From Phycisphaera sp. (GTDB taxonomy: Bacteria; Planctomycetota; Phycisphaerae; Phycisphaerales; Phycisphaeraceae), in contig JANQPR010000154.1 in the NCBI GenBank assembly GCA_028285385.1, positions 51,628-115,627 on the forward strand: DNA of 64,000 nt, given 5' to 3'. The notes under the pieces were generated by a model. It was not told the origin of the DNA. It did not search any database and worked only from the letters and a program-made list of their open reading frames with translations. How positions within the stretch are numbered: position 1 is the first letter of the stretch; each line of letters opens with the position of its first letter. This document shows positions 56,163-64,000 of this stretch, piece after piece. The position numbers were made by a program, and so were the translations under genes.

Positions 56163-56861
56163 TCACGCGGTTCTGACACGCCGCCCCAGCAACACCGCCC
56201 CGCCCAGCCCGGCCAACACCGCGACCGCCGGCTCGGGGATGGCCGTGCCCGTGAGGACGATGTCGGACCCGCCGCCGGCGGACTCCGGGACCCACATCTC
56301 CGCGTTGGCGTTGGTGCCGCCCCACGCGATCAGGCGGAACTCCGCGGACGATGCGGGCGTGGTGGCGATCGCCGCGTTGACGCCGGTTAAGGTCGAGAAG
56401 TCGACCGAAGCGCTGCTCTCGGTCGTTAGGCCAATGACCGTTAACTGGTTCTGCGGGATGACGTCCTCGAACAGGACACCGTTGAGAACCAGGTCCAGGC
56501 CAAACGCCTGCGGCCCGAACGCGTTCCGGCCGAACGTGAGCGACAACGTCTCCAGAAGGACCGGCGTGGTCGCGGAGCCGAACCCAAACGTGTAGTAGTT
56601 CTCAGCCGCCACCGCCGCCGCCTTCGTGCCGAGGACCGAACCGAACAGCGATCGGTAGACGTCGGGGCTGGTGCTGGGCTGCGGCACCAATCCTGAACCA
56701 CGGCCCAGCGTGAGGTCGGAGACGCCGGGAGCCGTGTTGAACGACGCGATGCTTCCAGCCGTGGAGACGGTCTCGTATTCAACGAGCGTTGCCGCGCCGA
56801 GGGGGAGCGCGGTCATGCCACTCACCAATACACACAGAGCGGTGAGAAACAGACGCGGCAT
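56163..56861 (-). CDS. PEP-CTERM sorting domain protein
   Basis: 232 residues from ATG at 56861, with GAGGAG nine bases upstream. Signal peptide MPRLFLTALCVLVSGMTALP ends near LGAATL. Beta-rich body, then AIPEPAVAVLAGLGGAVLL and RRVRTA as PEP-CTERM tail. Separate transcription unit. Function unknown. Confidence 0.82.
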   Translation of the reverse strand: MPRLFLTALCVLVSGMTALPLGAATLVEYETVSTAGSIASFNTAPGVSDLTLGRGSGLVPQPSTSPDVYRSLFGSVLGTKAAAVAAENYYTFGFGSATTPVLLETLSLTFGRNAFGPQAFGLDLVLNGVLFEDVIPQNQLTVIGLTTESSASVDFSTLTGVNAAIATTPASSAEFRLIAWGGTNANAEMWVPESAGGGSDIVLTGTAIPEPAVAVLAGLGGAVLLGRRVRTA

Positions 56862-56958
56862 ACGACGAACTCCTCGGGCGGTCTCCCGGACGGGCCCATG
56901 ATCTCGACCCACAGACCCGTGTCAAGGCCGGGTTTCCCGCCGTGCGGCGGGGCCCCAC

Positions 56959-56990
56959 AAAAAAACACCCCGCGGCGTGGCCGCGGGGTG
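56959..56990 (-). terminator. Intrinsic terminator of the PEP-CTERM gene at 57019
   Basis: Minus strand CACCCCGCGGC-CAC-GCCGCGGGGTG, a perfect eleven-base stem with three-base loop, followed by seven T. Confidence 0.9.
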
Positions 56991-57018
56991 CGATGAGGTT
57001 CAGGCTGTCGCGGCGGCC

Positions 57019-57750
57019 TCAGGCCGACCTGCGGCGGAGCATCGCCAAGGCACCCACCCCCAGCAGCGCGGCCGACGCCGGCTCGGGGATGAACGGGTTG
57101 ACCCTGCCGAACGTGTCGGTCGAGGCGTCGGGCGTGAAGACGGCCGGGTCGATCTCGGGGCCGCCGTCGGCGGCGAAGGCGCCGATGCGCTCGTCGGGCT
57201 GACCGAAGTTAACGGTGACGGTCTGGTACCAGTCGCCGGTCACGCTGTCACGGAAGGCCAGCAGCGGCTCGAACTGGCCGTTGAAGAGCAGGTCGTCGCC
57301 GCCGAGCGCGGTGCCGTAGAGGGAAGCGTCGTCACCGGCCGCGTCGGACACGCCGAGGGCGTCAAAGATCGTGCCGATGGAGGAGAGGTCGAACACGCCG
57401 TTGTCGGCCGGGTCGATGTCGGTGACGCCGACGGTGCCGGTGAAGGTGTCGGTCAGGATCACCGTGTTCGAGGGGTTCTCGAGGTCGGAGATGGTGACAA
57501 CGGCGAGGCCGTTGGCGTCGTAGCTGCCGGTGACGTTGCTGGCGCGGTCAACGAGTCCGTTGAAGCCGTCGTTCTCGATCGAGAGAATCCAGAGGTCAAA
57601 CGCGGCGAGCGGGGTGCCAGAGAGTTCGACGTCCTGAGTCGGCGGGTCGCCGCCGGCGGGGTTGGGCGCGAACTCATTGAGCAGGTTGGCCGAGGCAGCG
57701 CCGGCGACGGACGCGGCGGCCAGGCCGGCGAGCAAGAACTTGGTCGTCAT
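57019..57750 (-). CDS. PEP-CTERM sorting domain protein
   Basis: 243 residues from ATG at 57750 (MTTKFLLAGLAAASVAGAAS), with AAGGAAG directly upstream. The mature N-terminus NLLNEFAPNP and acidic body (TGDWYQTVTVNFGQPDE) recall lamin-tail-like surface domains. The pattern LNEFAPNP...DVELSG resembles LTD domains. Tail FIPEPASAALLGVGALAML then RRRSA is a PEP-CTERM signal. Strong terminator follows. Confidence 0.83.
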   Translation of the reverse strand: MTTKFLLAGLAAASVAGAASANLLNEFAPNPAGGDPPTQDVELSGTPLAAFDLWILSIENDGFNGLVDRASNVTGSYDANGLAVVTISDLENPSNTVILTDTFTGTVGVTDIDPADNGVFDLSSIGTIFDALGVSDAAGDDASLYGTALGGDDLLFNGQFEPLLAFRDSVTGDWYQTVTVNFGQPDERIGAFAADGGPEIDPAVFTPDASTDTFGRVNPFIPEPASAALLGVGALAMLRRRSA

Positions 57751-57977
57751 CTTCCTTCTCCAAATGGGGTCTACAGGCACGGGGTAGAAGCGGGCTTGGC
57801 TGGCCCTGCGTTATTGCGCAAGCCGACCTTGCCCCGCTGCCATGAAAGTAACCCGATTCGGCCGCGTTGTCGAGGCCGGACCGGGCGGATTTGCCGGATT
57901 CTCACAAGCGGGCGTCGAAAAATGGTTTCAGCCGGACCCGGATGTCAGGCGAACCCCCACACGCTCCGCCCACCCCC
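57751..57977. other. Intergenic region between PEP-CTERM gene and clpB
   Basis: 227 bases that must hold the promoter of the PEP-CTERM gene and the end of clpB. No clear -35/-10 pair or terminator was seen. Confidence 0.35.
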
Positions 57978-60632
57978 TCAGCCCACCGGCTCGGCGGCGA
58001 CGGCCTCGACGGTCAAGCCCCGGTCCTCGTCGTACCCCACCCGCAGCCGGGCCCCCTCGGCAACCGTCCCGGCGATCAACTCCCGGCCGATCCGGGTCTC
58101 CAACTCGTGCTGGAGGTACCGCTTCAGCGGCCGGGCTCCGTACACCGGGTCGTGCCCCGCCGCGGCGATGTGCCCGACCGCGTCGTCCGACAGCTCCAAC
58201 GTGATCCGCCGGTCGGCCAGCCTTGCTTCGAGGTCCGTGACCAGCAGCCGAACGATGCGCTCGATCTCGGGCAGGGTCAACGGCTTGAACAGCACGATGT
58301 CGTCCACGCGGTTCAGGAACTCCGGCCGGAAGTGGGCCCGCAGGTCGGCCAGCACCGCGTTGCGGTTCGTGTCGCTGATCTCGCCGCCGCCCAGCACCGC
58401 GTCGTCCAGCAGGTGCCGGCTGCCCAGATTCGACGTCATGATGATCACGGTGTTCTTGAAGTCGACGGTCCGCCCCTGCGCGTCCGTTACCCGGCCGTCG
58501 TCGAGGATCTGCAGCAGCACGTTGAACACGTCCGGGTGCGCCTTCTCGACCTCGTCGAACAGCAGCACGCTGTACGGCTTGCGGTGCACCGCCTCGGTGA
58601 GCTGACCGCCTTCTTCGTAACCGACGTAACCGGGCGGCGCCCCGATCAGGCGCGACACCGCGTGCTTCTCCATGTACTCGGACATGTCGATACGGACGAG
58701 GTTGTCCTCGCTGTCGAACAGCGCCTCGGCCAACGCCTTGGAGAGCTCGGTCTTCCCAACGCCGGTCGGCCCCAGGAAGATGAACGAACCGATCGGGCGC
58801 TTCGGGTCTTTGATGCCCGCTCGGGCGCGGATGATCGCGTCGGCGACCAGTTGTACCGCTTCGTGTTGCCCGATCACGCGCTGGTGCAACACTTCGTCGA
58901 GCTTGAGCAGCTTCTCGCGCTCGCCCTCGACCAAGCGCGACACCGGGATGCCGGTCCACCGCGCGACGATCTCGGCGACCTCGTCGTCGGTCACCGTGTC
59001 GCGGAAGAGCTTGGTCTCCCCGGGACGGGCGTCCCCCTCGTCGACGGGCGTCCCACCGTCGGTATGCGTCGCCTCCGCCGCCGCGAGCTGCTTCTCCAAC
59101 TCCGGCAGCGTGCCGTACTTCAACTCCGCGGCGCGTTGCAGGTCGTACGCGTTCTCCGCCTGCTCGATCTGCAGCTTCGTCTGCTCGATCTGCTCCCGCA
59201 CGTCGCGGACCTTCGTCACGTCGCCGCGCTCGTGCTCCCACTGGGCGCGCATCGCCGTCGCCCGCTCGCGCAGGTCGGCCAGTTCCTTCTGCAGCTCTTC
59301 CAGCCGCTGCTTGCTCTGCTCGTCGCCTTCTTTCTTGAGCGCCGCCTCCTCGATCTCGAGCTGCATCACGCGCCGTGTGAGGTCGTCCAGCTCCGCGGGC
59401 ATCGAGTTCATCTCGGTCTTGATCATCGCGCACGCCTCGTCGACCAGGTCGATCGCCTTGTCCGGCAGGAACCGGTCCGAGATGTACCGATGGCTCAGCA
59501 CCGCCGCGTTGACCAAGGCGTTGTCCGTGATGCGGACGCCGTGATAAACCTCGAAGCGCTCGCGCAACCCGCGCAGGATGCTGATCGTGTCTTCCACCGT
59601 TGGCTGGTCGACCAACACGGGCTGGAACCGGCGCTCGAGCGCGGCGTCCTTCTCGATGTGCTGGCGGTACTCGTTGAGCGTGGTCGCGCCGATGCAGTGC
59701 AGCTCGCCCCGCGCGAGCATCGGCTTGAGCAGGTTGCCCGCGTCCATCGCGCCCTCGGTCTTGCCGGCCCCGACGATGGTGTGCAGCTCGTCGATGAACA
59801 ACAGGATCCGCCCATCGGCCTGCTTCACCTCGTTCAGGACGGCCTTGAGGCGTTCCTCGAACTCGCCGCGGAACTTCGCCCCGGCGATCAGCGCGCCCAT
59901 GTCCAACGCGAAGATCGTCTTGTCTTTCAAGTCGTCCGGGACGTCGCCGCGCACGATGCGCTGTGCGAGGCCCTCGACGATCGCGGTCTTGCCGACGCCC
60001 GGCTCGCCGATCAGCACCGGGTTGTTCTTGGTCTTGCGCGAGAGGATGCGGACCGTCCGGCGGATCTCGTCGTCCCGGCCGATCACGGGCTCGAGCTTGC
60101 CGTTCCGCGCAGCATCGACGAGATCCACGCCGTACTTCGACAGGGCTTCGTACGTCGCTTCGGGGGTGTCGCTGGTCACGCGCTGGTGGCCGCGCACGGC
60201 GGTGAGCGCGTCGAGGAACACGTCGCGCGTCACACCCAGCCCAGCCAACACCTCGCCGGCCGCGCTCTTCTCGTGCAGCATCGCAAGAACCAAGTGCTCG
60301 ACGCTGACGTAGTCGTCGTTGAGTTGTCGGGCCTGCTGCTCGGCGTTGACGAGCACCTGGTTGAGCGCCTGCGTCACGCCGACCTGCTGCGGGTTCGAGC
60401 CCGGACCGGTGACCTTGGGCTTCTGCTCCAGCGCGCGGCGCAACTCGGCGGCGACGACGTCGGCCGGGCGTTCGAGCTTCGCGAGCAGGCGGGGGATCAG
60501 GCCGTCCGGCTGGTCGATCAGCGCGAGCAGCAGGTGCTCGGTGTCGATGGCCTGGTGGCCGTGCTGTACGGCGAGCGACTGCGCCTCTTGCAGCGCTTGT
60601 CGGGATTTCTCGGTGAGCTTGTTGAAGTCCAT
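57978..60632 (-). CDS. clpB: ATP-dependent disaggregase ClpB
   Basis: 884 residues, normal ClpB length. N-terminal Clp repeat domain ([20 protein letters not shown]), first AAA+ module with Walker A GEPGVGKT (209-216), a middle coiled coil (about 410-540, rich in Glu/Gln/Lys, [20 protein letters not shown]) that separates ClpB from ClpA/ClpC, and the second AAA+ module with GPTGVGKT near 620. It rescues aggregated proteins with DnaK/DnaJ. It lies 49 bases after a DnaJ-type gene on the same strand, a functional pair. Confidence 0.97.
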   Translation of the reverse strand: MDFNKLTEKSRQALQEAQSLAVQHGHQAIDTEHLLLALIDQPDGLIPRLLAKLERPADVVAAELRRALEQKPKVTGPGSNPQQVGVTQALNQVLVNAEQQARQLNDDYVSVEHLVLAMLHEKSAAGEVLAGLGVTRDVFLDALTAVRGHQRVTSDTPEATYEALSKYGVDLVDAARNGKLEPVIGRDDEIRRTVRILSRKTKNNPVLIGEPGVGKTAIVEGLAQRIVRGDVPDDLKDKTIFALDMGALIAGAKFRGEFEERLKAVLNEVKQADGRILLFIDELHTIVGAGKTEGAMDAGNLLKPMLARGELHCIGATTLNEYRQHIEKDAALERRFQPVLVDQPTVEDTISILRGLRERFEVYHGVRITDNALVNAAVLSHRYISDRFLPDKAIDLVDEACAMIKTEMNSMPAELDDLTRRVMQLEIEEAALKKEGDEQSKQRLEELQKELADLRERATAMRAQWEHERGDVTKVRDVREQIEQTKLQIEQAENAYDLQRAAELKYGTLPELEKQLAAAEATHTDGGTPVDEGDARPGETKLFRDTVTDDEVAEIVARWTGIPVSRLVEGEREKLLKLDEVLHQRVIGQHEAVQLVADAIIRARAGIKDPKRPIGSFIFLGPTGVGKTELSKALAEALFDSEDNLVRIDMSEYMEKHAVSRLIGAPPGYVGYEEGGQLTEAVHRKPYSVLLFDEVEKAHPDVFNVLLQILDDGRVTDAQGRTVDFKNTVIIMTSNLGSRHLLDDAVLGGGEISDTNRNAVLADLRAHFRPEFLNRVDDIVLFKPLTLPEIERIVRLLVTDLEARLADRRITLELSDDAVGHIAAAGHDPVYGARPLKRYLQHELETRIGRELIAGTVAEGARLRVGYDEDRGLTVEAVAAEPVG

Positions 60633-60681
60633 CGGTGGTTCTTTCGTTGGGGGCGCCTGCGCTTCGGCGGCGCGGTTGGTT

Positions 60682-61668
60682 TCATTCGGTCTGGCTCGCG
60701 TCGGGATTGTCTGCCTCGCGCAACGCTTCGTACGCGGCGTGTTGCCTGTCGGTGAGTTCTTTGGGCACCGTGATCATCACCCGCGCGATCAGGTCGCCGC
60801 GGTCGGTCCCATTGGGTTTGGTTGGCAGGCCCTGGGCCTTGAGGCGGAGCTTCGCGCCGGAGTTGGTGCCGGGGGGGATGGTGAGCGTGGCCTTGCCGTC
60901 GGGGGTGTTCACATCGGATTTTCCGCCCAGCGCCGCGGTCGCGGGGTCGACACACACGTCAGTCAGCAGGCTGCTGCCGGCGACGGTGAAATCCGGGTGG
61001 GGCGCGACGGCGATGCGCAGGACGACGCCGTGCTCCTTGAGCCGGATCTTGCTGCCGTCGCGCACACCGGCGGGGATCTTGACGTCGAGGTGGCTCGTGC
61101 CGTCGGGTGTTTGCAGCGAGAGCGATCGGGTTCCGCCGTGCAGCGCCTCGTGGAGCGTGACGGTCAGGTCGTGGGCGGTTTCCTGCATCCGCGGCGCGGA
61201 CGTTTGCCCGGCGCGCGGGTCGAAGCCGTGGCCCGCATCCTGCGCGTGAGCCTCGCGCATCTGACCGAAGAGCGCCTCGAAGAAGTCGCTGAAACCCTCA
61301 CTGCCGGACGACTCGAAGTGGAACCCGTGCGGCCCTTTGGCGTCGCCGCCAAACCCCCGGAAGCCGTGACGGGTTCCGCCGCGCCCGAAACCGCCGCCGA
61401 ACACCCCATTGAGGTCGTCGGGGTTGATCGATTGCCCGTGCTTCCAGTGCTGGCCGAACTGGTCGTATTTCTGGCGTTTCTCGGGGTCGGACAGCACCTC
61501 GTACGCCTCGCCGACCTTGCTGAACTTGGCGGCGGCGTCGGGGTCGTCCTTGTTGGTGTCGGGGTGGAGCTTCCGGGCCAACTGGCGGTAGGCGCGCTTG
61601 ATCTCGTCGGCGCTGGCGTCGCGCTTCACCCCGAGCGTCTGGTAGTAGTCCTCGAACTGAACGGCCAT
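60682..61668 (-). CDS. DnaJ-type co-chaperone (CbpA-like)
   Basis: 328 residues. J domain at the N-terminus ([19 protein letters not shown]) with His35-Pro36-Asp37 in [10 protein letters not shown]. Gly/Phe-rich linker ([11 protein letters not shown]). No zinc-finger cysteines. Then the C-terminal substrate-binding domains. Lack of the CxxCxGxG repeats makes it a type II (CbpA/DnaJ2-like) protein. Stimulates DnaK ATPase and delivers clients. Upstream of clpB in the same direction. A heat-shock-type promoter was not clearly seen in the 114 bases before it. Confidence 0.93.
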   Translation of the reverse strand: MAVQFEDYYQTLGVKRDASADEIKRAYRQLARKLHPDTNKDDPDAAAKFSKVGEAYEVLSDPEKRQKYDQFGQHWKHGQSINPDDLNGVFGGGFGRGGTRHGFRGFGGDAKGPHGFHFESSGSEGFSDFFEALFGQMREAHAQDAGHGFDPRAGQTSAPRMQETAHDLTVTLHEALHGGTRSLSLQTPDGTSHLDVKIPAGVRDGSKIRLKEHGVVLRIAVAPHPDFTVAGSSLLTDVCVDPATAALGGKSDVNTPDGKATLTIPPGTNSGAKLRLKAQGLPTKPNGTDRGDLIARVMITVPKELTDRQHAAYEALREADNPDASQTE

Positions 61669-61782
61669 GCGGGTCTCCGGAAAGCCGCTGCAAAGGGCTT
61701 GCCACAGGGTACCCCCAGAAACGGCCGCAAACTGTTGTGAATCAAGGGTTTTGGGTGAATCATCACCTCTCTTGAACTGCCG

Positions 61783-62688
61783 TTATGGCAGCTTGACCAT
61801 GCCGATGCCCGACTCGCCGGCCGCACTATAGAGCAGGAAAACCCGGCCTTCGTCCTCAAAGATCGCGGGGTCACGCAGCTGATGCACTGGGCGGTGGACC
61901 GCCCCGCCCCGTGAGGGTTCGACCGGCAGACGGGCCCCTTCCCAGTCGTGCACGGGCTTGAGAACGGTCCGCGTCGGGCCGGGCGTCCATTCGTGCCATC
62001 GAGCGGGCAACTCCACGTCGCTGCGGAGGATGCATTCGGGGGCGTCGCCCACTCGGCTGAAATACAGCTCGAGCCGCTCGCCGACGACCCGCGTTGCGAA
62101 GTGGCGTGCTTTGCGGTGGAGGTGCACCTCGGCGTCGTCCACGCCGCACAGCGGGCCGGCAATGCGGCGCGAGCTTGGCTCAAGCCCGCCCCACCCGTCG
62201 GTCATCCGGTAGAACACCCCGGGCATGGCGACACCGTACCGCTGCTGACGAAAGTGGAACGCCCGGAGATAGGACGGGCAGAGCATTGTCGGCTCCGCGA
62301 CCCAGCGCAGCCCGTCGTTCGATGTCGCTAGACAAGTCGCCTGTTCCCATGCCGGCGGGATGTCCGGGTACCCGGCCCCATGGAAGTACATGACGAGTTG
62401 TTGCCGGTCGTGGTCGATGTGCACATCGGGCGAGGCGATGTGGTCGGAAAACGGGGTCTGCTCCAACGGCAGCACCCCGGGCGGGTGGATGCGGTAGGGC
62501 CCGGTCACTTCGTCGGCGAAGGCCAGCCGGATCGACCGCCCCTGGTGGTGCGCGAAGAAGAGCAGGTACTCGCCGGGAGCGTCGCGCAGCCAATCCGGCC
62601 GGCGGACCAGCGAAGGCCCGTTGAAGTTCCGGCCGACTCGGTCCTCGGACCATCCGCGGGAATGAGGGCCGACCAGGTGGAAACGCAT
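61783..62688 (-). CDS. Beta-propeller glycosidase-like protein
   Basis: 301 residues from ATG at 62688. A TTG at 62691 is less likely. Five-bladed propeller pattern with EYLLFFAHHQGRSIRLAFAD, SDHIASPDVHIDHD, QQLVMYFHGAGYPD, LELYFSRVGD and LRDPAIFEDEGRVFLLYSAA. Resembles GH43/GH32/GH130-like propellers. Catalytic acids not assigned. It stands outside the main sugar island, next to chaperone genes, and lacks a signal peptide. Activity unknown. Confidence 0.65.
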   Translation of the reverse strand: MRFHLVGPHSRGWSEDRVGRNFNGPSLVRRPDWLRDAPGEYLLFFAHHQGRSIRLAFADEVTGPYRIHPPGVLPLEQTPFSDHIASPDVHIDHDRQQLVMYFHGAGYPDIPPAWEQATCLATSNDGLRWVAEPTMLCPSYLRAFHFRQQRYGVAMPGVFYRMTDGWGGLEPSSRRIAGPLCGVDDAEVHLHRKARHFATRVVGERLELYFSRVGDAPECILRSDVELPARWHEWTPGPTRTVLKPVHDWEGARLPVEPSRGGAVHRPVHQLRDPAIFEDEGRVFLLYSAAGESGIGMVKLP

Positions 62689-62714
62689 CAAGCGATTCTA
62701 AACGCCTATGGCTC

Positions 62715-64000
62715 TCACGCCTGCAGCGGCGTTGCCAGCCAGGACGGACCCGCCGCCAAGTCGAGGTGCTGAAGCAGGTGCAGCCGGACGGTCGGGTCGA
62801 CCGACGCCGCCAGCGGCACGGCCTGGTCCGGGCGGTCCGTGAACAGGTGCGTCGCCGGTTCGGTGTCGGACAAGGGCGCATCGCCCGGCCCGGTCACCGT
62901 CGCGGCGGCGAGGGCGAGCAGTTCACGGTGGCGCACCGCCCAGCGGCGCGTGTCGCGCAACGCCAGCAGCGACGCCCGCGCCGCGTCGCCGTCGGCCATG
63001 CGGTGCAGCAGGTGCAACTGGCCGTCGGCGTCGAGCGCGAGGTCGATCGCGGGGTGGTCCGGGCACCGGGCCTGGAGCGGGCGCAGCGCGAGGAGCGGAC
63101 GTGCGGCGGTGAGAAGCGTTGGGAGGTCGGCGGCCGTCTCAACCTGGTGTTGATCCGAGTAACGCGGTGATTCGTCAACCGTGTAGTCCGTGGTCTCTTG
63201 CGCTTCGTCAAACTCACCCATCGCCGCGATGCGTCGCGACGCATCCGAAGGCACCCGATCAACCGCTTCGCCCGGCGAGTTCGATGCGTCGGTCGATTCC
63301 GCGTCGCTCTCGAGGTGCTGCCGGTCGAGCAGCGCAACGAGCTCTTCCTCCGTCGGCCGGGCGGGTTCGGCGAACGACGAAGGAACGGGTGTCTCTTCTC
63401 CCGCAACGTTCAGCACCTCGGAATCCACGGGCGGCGCTTCGGCTTGCGCGGACACGTCGCGCACGACAGAACCCGACGCCGAAGGCGGTATCGCCACCAC
63501 CGTCGGTTCCGGCTCGGTGAATGCCTCCGTCGACGGCGCGTCCGTTTCTTCCACGATGGGCAGCCGTTCGAGCGTGTCGAACAGGTCGTCCCACTGCGCG
63601 TCCAGGCCCGGGAAGTGGCCGAGCGTCCGGCACGCCGCGGGCCGCATCTTCTGCAGGTGCCCGAGCGCGTCGAGCGGCGCATCGAAGCACTCAAGACTCC
63701 GGTCGATCAACGCGTCGGCGGCGAAGGTGGCCTTGTCTTCCGGGCTGCCCAGCACGAACACGCCCACCGACGCGGCCGGCGCTTCGGGGTGTGCATCGGC
63801 CAGTTTGCGTAGCGACTCGGCACCGGCATGCAGCGCGGTCTCGTCGGCGCCGGTCAGCAGCGTCCATACGCCGACATCGAGCAGCCGACCGATCTCGGCC
63901 GGGTCGTTGTCGGTGTGGATCAATACGGTCGACACCGGCGCGTGCGCATCGCGCAGCAGGTTGTTGAGCAGCTGTGACAACTTCCGTTCACGCTCGGGGG
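62715..64000 (-). CDS. Unrecognised protein, C-terminal part (start beyond the window)
   Basis: The frame is open to the right edge, reading PERERKLSQLLNNLLRD before the first possible TTG start at 63980, so the gene probably begins outside the window. The first visible part (STVLIHTDNDPAEIGRLLDVG, GVFVLGSPEDKATFAADALI, CRTLGHFPGLD) looks like the later half of a MinD/ParA-type P-loop fold, without a visible Walker A. A long acidic, Pro/Glu/Ser-rich linker follows, then a helical C-terminal domain rich in Leu/Ala/His. Function unknown. Confidence 0.6.
   Translation of the reverse strand, partial: PERERKLSQLLNNLLRDAHAPVSTVLIHTDNDPAEIGRLLDVGVWTLLTGADETALHAGAESLRKLADAHPEAPAASVGVFVLGSPEDKATFAADALIDRSLECFDAPLDALGHLQKMRPAACRTLGHFPGLDAQWDDLFDTLERLPIVEETDAPSTEAFTEPEPTVVAIPPSASGSVVRDVSAQAEAPPVDSEVLNVAGEETPVPSSFAEPARPTEEELVALLDRQHLESDAESTDASNSPGEAVDRVPSDASRRIAAMGEFDEAQETTDYTVDESPRYSDQHQVETAADLPTLLTAARPLLALRPLQARCPDHPAIDLALDADGQLHLLHRMADGDAARASLLALRDTRRWAVRHRELLALAAATVTGPGDAPLSDTEPATHLFTDRPDQAVPLAASVDPTVRLHLLQHLDLAAGPSWLATPLQA

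Noticed and set aside
57928..59433. Second minus-strand frame within clpB
   Set aside because: Arginine-rich +1 reading of clpB with no start signal.
57867..60755. 962-codon plus-strand frame opposite clpB
   Set aside because: clpB is unmistakable on the minus strand, and the opposite frame is a His/Arg/Leu-rich shadow.
61669..61782. Heat-shock (CIRCE or sigma32) signal before the DnaJ-type gene
   Set aside because: A TTGATT hexamer is present but no matching -10 or inverted repeat of the expected form was seen.

Overview
The window looks like chromosomal DNA of a planctomycete of the class Phycisphaerae. It is GC-rich. It encodes at least eight proteins with a C-terminal PEP-CTERM (exosortase) sorting tail, two prepilin-like proteins with a near-identical N-terminal helix, EF-hand (dockerin-like) repeats, five Cys-type sulfatases and the ceramidase-like and PhyH families typical of marine planctomycetes. 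The species cannot be named from sequence alone. No rRNA, tRNA, CRISPR array or complete mobile element was found.

Layout. (1) 1-11.7 kb: the N-terminus of a secreted protein, a PEP-CTERM protein and a LacI regulator on the minus strand, divergent from a GH43 galactanase-like / sulfatase / GH2 beta-galactosidase operon, then two more sulfatases. (2) 12.0-21.7 kb: a minus-strand operon IclR / class III aminotransferase / FAH-family hydrolase / galactonate-dehydratase-like enzyme / SDR / Gfo-Idh oxidoreductase / ceramidase-like protein. It reads as a non-phosphorylative (deoxy)sugar-acid pathway. Decayed copies of one transposase lie on both sides. (3) 21.9-27.0 kb: surface module A (LacI, PEP-CTERM protein, prepilin-like protein, EF-hand PEP-CTERM protein). 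(4) 27.3-34.1 kb: PhyH and AraC divergent pair, a beta-propeller glycosidase, and a glycosidase / SGNH esterase / methyltransferase operon. (5) 34.3-39.3 kb: surface module B, the same four gene types in the same order on the other strand. (6) 39.8-51.3 kb: an overlapping catabolic operon of MDR dehydrogenase, sugar isomerase-like protein, two sulfatases, beta-helix protein, serine hydrolase with carbohydrate-binding-like domain, ADP-ribosylglycohydrolase-like protein and MFS transporter. (7) 51.7-64.0 kb: general functions: a thioredoxin-like protein, UbiX- and UbiA-type quinone enzymes, three single PEP-CTERM genes with terminators, a DnaJ-type chaperone and ClpB, a beta-propeller protein and the C-terminal part of an unrecognised protein.

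How it fits together. The first 51 kb is a polysaccharide-utilisation island, probably for sulfated galactan- or fucose-containing algal glycans. Sulfatases and glycosidases, mostly without signal peptides, would desulfate and cleave the substrate inside the cell. The two operons of oxidoreductases, isomerase, dehydratase and hydrolase would degrade the released sugars. Each LacI gene has candidate operators at its own promoter and at the promoters of neighbouring PEP-CTERM, sulfatase or dehydrogenase genes, which ties surface proteins to catabolic genes. The most unusual feature is the duplicated LacI / PEP-CTERM / prepilin-like / EF-hand PEP-CTERM module, with a third, partial version at the left edge.
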